Translations under genes and position numbers: made by a program
Notes under the pieces: model-generated
Databases searched by the model: none
What the model was told of the DNA's origin: nothing
Seen by the model: only the letters and a program-made list of their open reading frames with translations
In this document: one piece after another, positions 58,556 to 64,000 of the stretch
Numbering within the stretch: position 1 is the stretch's first letter
Layout: each line of letters starts with the position of its first letter
Assembly (NCBI RefSeq): GCF_030705305.1
Contig: NZ_JAUZEE010000001.1
Coordinates: 744,001 to 808,000 of the forward strand
DNA length: 64,000 bases
From: Leptothrix discophora
GTDB lineage: Bacteria; Pseudomonadota; Gammaproteobacteria; Burkholderiales; Burkholderiaceae_C
Direction of reading: 5' to 3'

Positions 58556-61500
58556 TCAGGCCGTTGATCGGCGCCGGATCGTCAGGCGGACCTCCGTGTC
58601 GCCGCCGTCGCGTCCTTCCAGCGGCTGGCGCAGCCGGACCTGCAAGGCCTCGGCCGAGGGCGCGTCTGCCTCGACCACCCCCATCCAGCCGTCCCGGCCA
58701 CCCGCCTTGACGCGGTAGAGCGCCGCGTCGGCCAGGTTCACCACCTGCTGCCAGCCCAGCGCATGCGGCCAGGCTGGCGACAGCGGCAGGCAGGCATAGC
58801 CGATCGAGCAGGTCTTGCGGATCTCGATGCCGCTGTCGCCGCCGTTCCCGCCGCCCTCCTCGCCGCCCTCCTCGATCACGAAGGCCTGATCGGCCACCGC
58901 CGCACGCATGCGCTCGGCCAGCAGTTCCGCCCCCCAGCGCGAGGTTCCGACGGCCACGACCAGGAACTCCTCGCCGCCCCAGCGCACGAGGTGGTCGCCG
59001 GCCCGGAAGACCTGCTGCAGGCGCTCACGCATCTGCCGCAGCACGGCATCGCCCGCCGCATGGCCGTGGCGGTCGTTGACGTCCTTGAAATGGTCGATGT
59101 CGACCAGGAAGAAGACCAGGTCGGCGTCGTCCGCCAGTGGGGTGCCCAGGCGCCGGTGGGATTCATGGCGGCGGATGGCCTGGGCGACCAGCGCGTCGAT
59201 CTGCTCGGTCAGGTAGCGCCGGTTGCGCAGGCCGGTCAGCGGGTCGGTCAGGCTGGACGCCTCCAGCGCGGCCGAGCGGGCCTGCAGCTCGCGCGACATG
59301 GTCTCCAGCGCGGCGGTGCGCTGGCTCACCAGCACCTCCAGCTCGTCGTGGCGACGCCGCAGCGCGCGGGTGCGCAACTGCCAGGCCAGCGTGGCGGCGG
59401 CGAGCACCAGCAGCGCGACGACCAGCCGGAACAGCCAGGTCTGCCACCAGGCCGGTTCGACCCGCAGCCGGATCGCCAGCTCCTGCGCGTTCCACACGCC
59501 GCTGCGGTTGGTGGCCTGCACCCGCAGCGTGTAGTCGCCCGGATCGAGGCTGCCGTAGCTGGCCACGCGCAGGTCGGCGCCGGTTTCCAGCCAGCGTTCG
59601 TCGTGGCCTTCGAGGCGATAGCGGTAGCGCAAGCGGCGAGGCTCGCTCAGGTCCAGCGCCGCGAACTCGACGGCGATGTCGCGCTCTCCGGCCGCCAGCT
59701 TCAGGATCGCCGGAATCGGGCCGGAACGACGCGGCTGGCCGTTGACGCGCAGGCTGGTGACCACCAGCGGCGGCCGGTCGGTCGAACGGTCCCAGCCAGC
59801 GGGCCGGACCACCATCAGGCCCTTGGTGCCGCCAAACAGCAGGCGTCCATCCGGCAGGGCGGCCTTGACCCGGAAGCGGCCGTTGCCCAGGCGCGCACCG
59901 TCGACGGCCGTCAGCGCATCGATGCGGTCGGCCTTCGGATCGTGCACGTTCAGGTGGCTCCAGATGCGCCCGCGCGTGTCCTCCAGCAGGTTGCTGCCAT
60001 ACGGCTTGCCGACGATGCCCAGGCGCTGGCTGACGCGGTCGAAGCGGGCGGCACCGTCGTGCCAGCCGGTCAGATGGTGCAGGCCGGCCACGGCGGTGTC
60101 GATCCACAGGCCGCCCTGGCGGTCGAACAGCAGGTCGATCACGATGGGGCTGGCCAGACCCGCGCCCTCGGCCGCGGCGACCGGTCGCAGCAGGTGCCCG
60201 CCCGGCGGGATGCGCATCAGGCCCTGCACGCCGCCGACCCAGAGGGCCTGATCGGGCGCCTCGGCGATCACGTAGACATCGCCGACCGGCGGCAGGCCGT
60301 CCTCGCGCCGGACCGGCTCCAGCGCCCGGCCGTCCGGGGCCAGCCGGTGCAGCCCGTTCTGCGCCGCCACCCACAGCACGCCGTCCGGACCGGCGTGCAT
60401 CTGGTGGATGCCGCCGGCTCGGTGCAGCAGCGTGCGTGACGCCGTGCCCGCAGGATCCAGCCGGATCAGCCGCGTGTCGGTGGCCAGCCAGGTGGCACCT
60501 GGGACGCCACCGGCTTCGGCCATCGCGACGACGGTCTCGTGGCTGCCCGCCGGACCCGGAGGCAGCGTCACCCGCCGCTGCAGTCGCAGGTCGGTGTCCA
60601 GCACGCTGACGCCTTCGTCCAGCGAGGAGACCCAGAGCTGGCCGTCGGGACGGACCCGCAGCGCTCGCACGTCGGCCTCGCGCGGCCGGCGGCCGGGCTG
60701 CGGCGCGATGCCGACCATCGTGATCTCGCGGTTGGCCGGGTTGTGGCGCTGCAGGCCGACGCCGATGCCGCCGATCCAGAGCCAGCCGGCCCGGTCGACG
60801 ATCAGGCTGGTCACCTCGTCGGCCGCCAGCCCGCCGGCTTGTCCGGCTTCGTGGCGCAGCCGGCCCAGCAAGCGGCCGTCCGGCGCATGCAGGTCGATGC
60901 CGTTGCCCTGCCCGACCCAGACCGTGCCATCGGCGGCCTGGGCCAGGCTGGCGATGGCCGCATGCGGCGCCTGGCCCCGCGCGTCCGCGCCGACCTGCTG
61001 CACCCGCGGCCTGCCGCGTGCGCCGTCGACGATCACCAGGTCGCCCTCCCGGGTGCCGGCCCAGATGTGGCCGTCGGCCGTCTCCAGCAGGGCCTGCACG
61101 GTGTGGCTGATCGGCGACGAGGCGGCGCCCTGCCCTGGCGCCGCCTGTCCGGGCAGCGGCACCGGCTCGAACCGGTCCGAGCCGGGCAGATGCCGGCTCA
61201 GGCCCTGCCAGTTGCCGACCCACAGCACACCCTTGCGGCTGACCAGCAGCGCCTCGATGCGGCGATCGGGCAAGGCCTCTGCCGCCACGCGCTGGCCGCG
61301 GCCGGTGACCGGATCGACGCGCACGAGGCCTTCGCCCCGGAAGCCGACCCAGATCGCGCCGTCGATGTCCTCGGCCAGCGCCTGGACCTGGGCCCGGCCG
61401 GTCGCGATGGCGTGGGCCCCCACCGCATCGGCCGCGTCATCCAGCCGGATCGGCCGCAGACTCAGCTGGCCGTCGGCCGGATCGTGGACGGCAAGTCCCT

Positions 61501-61867
61501 GTGACTCGGTCCCGATCCAGAGCCGCCCGTCGCGTGCCGGCAGCAGCGCCCGGACCCAGCCGACGCTGCGCCGTGCCGGATCGGCATGGGTCAGCTCCTG
61601 CGGACGGAACTCGTGGCCGTCGTGCCGCACCAGGCCGTCTCCGGTGGCCACCCACAGGAAGCCGTGCCGGTCCTGGGCCAGACCGGCGACGACATCGCGC
61701 GGAATCACGTCCGTGCCGATCGACTCGATGTAGGGCAAGGGCATCGGCGCCGGATCCGGCGTCGTGGCCGCAGGCTTCGGGCGCGCGATCGGACCGCCCA
61801 GGCAGACCAGCAGCGACAGGGCTCCGAAGGCCAGGCGCAACAGGGCCCGGGATGGACGACAGGACAT
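58556..61867 (-). CDS. Two-component-regulator-propeller sensor diguanylate cyclase
   Basis: An 1103-residue membrane sensor. A signal-anchor start is followed by about 14 Reg_prop-like beta-propeller strands (repeated GxLWVGTxxGL), forming a periplasmic sensor, then a Y_Y_Y domain (RYRLEGHDERWLETGADLRVASYGSLDPGDYTLRVQA), one membrane helix (about 812-835), a coiled coil and a GGDEF domain with active site GGEEF near 960. An RxxD inhibitory site (RAGD) lies five residues before it, so feedback by cyclic-di-GMP is expected. It makes cyclic-di-GMP in response to an unknown external ligand. A low-complexity insert (EEGGEEGGGNGGDSG) sits late in the GGDEF domain. Confidence 0.93.
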   Translation of the reverse strand: MSCRPSRALLRLAFGALSLLVCLGGPIARPKPAATTPDPAPMPLPYIESIGTDVIPRDVVAGLAQDRHGFLWVATGDGLVRHDGHEFRPQELTHADPARRSVGWVRALLPARDGRLWIGTESQGLAVHDPADGQLSLRPIRLDDAADAVGAHAIATGRAQVQALAEDIDGAIWVGFRGEGLVRVDPVTGRGQRVAAEALPDRRIEALLVSRKGVLWVGNWQGLSRHLPGSDRFEPVPLPGQAAPGQGAASSPISHTVQALLETADGHIWAGTREGDLVIVDGARGRPRVQQVGADARGQAPHAAIASLAQAADGTVWVGQGNGIDLHAPDGRLLGRLRHEAGQAGGLAADEVTSLIVDRAGWLWIGGIGVGLQRHNPANREITMVGIAPQPGRRPREADVRALRVRPDGQLWVSSLDEGVSVLDTDLRLQRRVTLPPGPAGSHETVVAMAEAGGVPGATWLATDTRLIRLDPAGTASRTLLHRAGGIHQMHAGPDGVLWVAAQNGLHRLAPDGRALEPVRREDGLPPVGDVYVIAEAPDQALWVGGVQGLMRIPPGGHLLRPVAAAEGAGLASPIVIDLLFDRQGGLWIDTAVAGLHHLTGWHDGAARFDRVSQRLGIVGKPYGSNLLEDTRGRIWSHLNVHDPKADRIDALTAVDGARLGNGRFRVKAALPDGRLLFGGTKGLMVVRPAGWDRSTDRPPLVVTSLRVNGQPRRSGPIPAILKLAAGERDIAVEFAALDLSEPRRLRYRYRLEGHDERWLETGADLRVASYGSLDPGDYTLRVQATNRSGVWNAQELAIRLRVEPAWWQTWLFRLVVALLVLAAATLAWQLRTRALRRRHDELEVLVSQRTAALETMSRELQARSAALEASSLTDPLTGLRNRRYLTEQIDALVAQAIRRHESHRRLGTPLADDADLVFFLVDIDHFKDVNDRHGHAAGDAVLRQMRERLQQVFRAGDHLVRWGGEEFLVVAVGTSRWGAELLAERMRAAVADQAFVIEEGGEEGGGNGGDSGIEIRKTCSIGYACLPLSPAWPHALGWQQVVNLADAALYRVKAGGRDGWMGVVEADAPSAEALQVRLRQPLEGRDGGDTEVRLTIRRRSTA

Positions 61868-61991
61868 GAGAGCGAACCGGAACTGCCTGGGTTATTTGCG
61901 GTTCAGTGTAGGAGCGCCCCTGAGCCGATCCTTGATACATATGAAGGATGCTGCACACCTGCCCGACATGGCAGCGCCACCGTCCGCCGGC

Positions 61992-64000
61992 CTAGCCGTT
62001 GGCGGGAACCGGCGTCTCGTCGTGGACCGGCAGCAGCGCATGCAGCGGGACCGGCCGGCCGAACAGGTAGCCCTGGTAGAGCTGGCAGCCGTGGCGGCAG
62101 AGGAAGTCCAGCTGCTCGTCGGTCTCGACGCCCTCGGCAATGATCTCGAAACCGAGCTGCTGGCCCAGCGCGATCACGGTGCGCACGATGGCCGCGTCGT
62201 TCGCGTTGCCCGGCAGGCCGCGCACGAAGCCGCGGTCGATCTTGATCTGGTCCAGCGGCAGGCGCTTGAGGTAGGCCAGCGAGGAGTAGCCGGTGCCGAA
62301 GTCGTCCAGCGAGAAGGTCACGCCCAGGGCCTTCAGCGCCGACATCTTCTGCGCGATCACGCCCAGGTCCTGCGCCAGCACGCTCTCGGTCAGCTCCAGC
62401 TTCAGGCGCATCGGGTTCGCGCCACTGAGCCGCAGCGCGGCGATGACCTGGTTGACGAACTCGGGGTGATGGAACTGCCGGGCGCTGACGTTGACCGCCA
62501 TCGACAGCGCGGCGGTGACCTCGTCGTGGGCCCAGGCGGCCAGGGTCTCGCAGGCGGTCTGCATGACCCAGGGACCGAGCTGCAGGATGTGGCCGCTGCT
62601 CTCCGCGATCGGGATGAACTCGCCGGGCGAGACCGCCCCGCGCACCGGGTGGAACCAGCGCACCAGGGCCTCCACGCCGATGACCGCGCCATCGCCGTCG
62701 ACCTGCGGCTGGTAGTGCAGCTGCAGCTCGCCACGGCCGATCGCCAGGCGCAGGTCGGCCTCCATCTCGGACAGGCCGGCCAGCCGCGCCTGCAGTCGCT
62801 GGTCGAAGAAACGGAAGTCGTTGCGGCCGTCGGCCTTGGCCTGGTACATGGCCGAGTCGGCACGGCTGAGCAGCTCGTCGGCCAGCAGCGGCGCATCGCC
62901 GAACAAGGCCACGCCGATGCTGGCCGAGCAGACGTGCTCGCGCTCGTCGAGCACGCACGGGGCCGACAGCGACGGCAGCAGCGCCCGGCAGATCTCGCGC
63001 ACCCGCGCCGTCGCGGCCTGCGCGTCCGGACCCAGGCCGGTCAGCACGACGATGAACTCGTCGCCACCCAGCCGCGCCACGAAGGCGTCGACCGGCACCG
63101 TCGAGACGATGCGGCGGGCCATCTCCACCAGCAGCTTGTCGCCGCTGCGGTGGCCCCAGTTGTCGTTGATGGCCTTGAAGTTGTCGAGGTCGATCAGCAG
63201 CGCCGCGCCGAGGCTGGACCGCTCGATCGCTTCGCGCAGCAGACCGGCCACCTCCTCGACGAAGCAGGCCCGGTTCGGGATCTTCGTCAGGCTGTCGAAA
63301 TAGGCCAGCTGGCGGACCCGGCCCTGCGCCTCGCGCAGCGAGTTCTCGCTCTCCTGCAGGGCGCGGAAGGCGCGCTCGCGCTCGGTGACGTCGCGGATGA
63401 TGACCAGGTAGGTGAGCTGGCCGGACGCGTCCGAGGCCGAGATCGACGCCTCGATCGGGAAGACCTCGCCGCTGGCGCGCACCGCCGTCAGGCCGCCCAT
63501 GCTGCTCATCGCCCGCGGCGTGCTGCCGTTCTGGCCGAAACGGGCGACAAAGCCATGGTGCCGCCCGCGCGTCGACTCGGGCAGCAGCATGTCCAGCGGT
63601 CGGCCGATCATGTCGACGGCCGATCGACCGAACATGTGCTCGGCGGCCGAGTTGAAGACGATGACGCGCTGCGACTGGTCGATGCTGACGATCGCGTCCT
63701 TGGCCGTGTCGATCAGGCCCTTGAGGCGCCGCTCGCTGGCGCTCAGCGCCTCGTTGCCGATCTCGGCCCGCACGAGCGCCTCCTTGAGCTGGTCCTGCAC
63801 CTGGATCAGCTCGACGTTGTTCTCGCGCACACGCGTGAGCTGGCGCAGCGCGATCAGGCCCATCGCGCCGACCAGCACCGCCAGCGCCATCGAGGTCAGG
63901 CCCGACACCACCGCCTGGCGACGCAGCTGTTCGCCGCGCATGCGGGCCTGATCGTTGTGGATGGTGTTGATGTTGAGGATGACGTCCTGCACCGGGCCGG
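61992..64000 (-). CDS. PAS-GGDEF-EAL cyclic-di-GMP protein (5' end beyond the window)
   Basis: The frame is open to the right edge, so the N-terminal sensor part is missing. What is seen: a membrane helix (SGLTSMALAVLVGAMGLIALRQL, near 63870), a coiled coil, a PAS domain (around IDTAKDAIVSIDQSQRVIVFN), a GGDEF domain with intact RLGGDEF (near 63085) and an EAL domain with VEALVRW, NVSARQF, ELTES, DDFGTGYSS and IAEGVET, all consistent with active synthase and phosphodiesterase sites. Which activity dominates cannot be told. It follows the other cyclase gene's start by 124 bases but is transcribed from its own upstream region on the minus strand. Confidence 0.93.
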   Translation of the reverse strand, partial: GPVQDVILNINTIHNDQARMRGEQLRRQAVVSGLTSMALAVLVGAMGLIALRQLTRVRENNVELIQVQDQLKEALVRAEIGNEALSASERRLKGLIDTAKDAIVSIDQSQRVIVFNSAAEHMFGRSAVDMIGRPLDMLLPESTRGRHHGFVARFGQNGSTPRAMSSMGGLTAVRASGEVFPIEASISASDASGQLTYLVIIRDVTERERAFRALQESENSLREAQGRVRQLAYFDSLTKIPNRACFVEEVAGLLREAIERSSLGAALLIDLDNFKAINDNWGHRSGDKLLVEMARRIVSTVPVDAFVARLGGDEFIVVLTGLGPDAQAATARVREICRALLPSLSAPCVLDEREHVCSASIGVALFGDAPLLADELLSRADSAMYQAKADGRNDFRFFDQRLQARLAGLSEMEADLRLAIGRGELQLHYQPQVDGDGAVIGVEALVRWFHPVRGAVSPGEFIPIAESSGHILQLGPWVMQTACETLAAWAHDEVTAALSMAVNVSARQFHHPEFVNQVIAALRLSGANPMRLKLELTESVLAQDLGVIAQKMSALKALGVTFSLDDFGTGYSSLAYLKRLPLDQIKIDRGFVRGLPGNANDAAIVRTVIALGQQLGFEIIAEGVETDEQLDFLCRHGCQLYQGYLFGRPVPLHALLPVHDETPVPANG

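Overview
The window is about 70% G+C, densely coded, and reads as the chromosome of a betaproteobacterium of the order Burkholderiales, most like the Leptothrix/Sphaerotilus/Rubrivivax group. That placement is inferred from base composition and gene content, since no rRNA gene is present. The housekeeping genes look intact: recB/recC, prfB with its programmed frameshift, pepN, fbp and a tRNA-Thr.

Layout. Positions 1-6196 (minus) hold a WYL regulator-recC-recB operon with overlapping stops and starts; recB runs off the left edge. Positions 6550-14048 carry an unrecognised 411-residue protein, a secreted subtilisin-like protease with a sorting-type C-terminus, a Cys-cluster protein, an acyl-CoA synthetase (minus), a 2-oxoglutarate dioxygenase and an alpha/beta hydrolase. 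Positions 14195-19808 are a tight plus-strand run, prfB-HAD phosphatase-pepN-fbp, closed by a hairpin. Positions 19900-25340 form a visibly lower-GC stretch with one large lipoprotein: eleven Cys/Asp-loop repeats joined by collagen-like linkers, then two SGNH/SASA-type esterase domains. Positions 25336-27929 (minus) are a bufferin-type copper-peptide operon: precursor, DUF692/MNIO enzyme, DUF2063 partner and DoxX. Positions 28190-30655 hold a DUF427 gene and egtB-egtD for ergothioneine.

Positions 30674-57820 are the most striking part. Reading on the minus strand from 41377, UDP-galactopyranose mutase and three glycosyltransferase-like genes lead directly into a complete type I secretion apparatus (ABC, membrane fusion protein, TolC-like). 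On the same strand lie a 2857-residue protein built from 324 octapeptide repeats in unbroken phase, and directly downstream of it a TPR-OGT (GT41, SPINDLY-like) glycosyltransferase. Divergent from the giant gene is a second TPR protein with a degenerate GT41-like end. I infer a dedicated system that makes, O-glycosylates and exports a giant Ser/Thr-rich surface or matrix protein. Inserted between the two halves is a plus-strand copper/redox group: a DUF2946 protein, a Crp/Fnr-type regulator preceded by a near-ideal Fnr-type palindrome, and a 13-Cys copper-storage protein (Csp1).

Positions 57864-64000 hold tRNA-Thr(CGT), a YidB-like protein and two cyclic-di-GMP proteins: a beta-propeller sensor diguanylate cyclase and a PAS-GGDEF-EAL protein cut by the right edge. 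The cyclic-di-GMP genes may control surface attachment, but nothing in the sequence links them directly to the giant protein.
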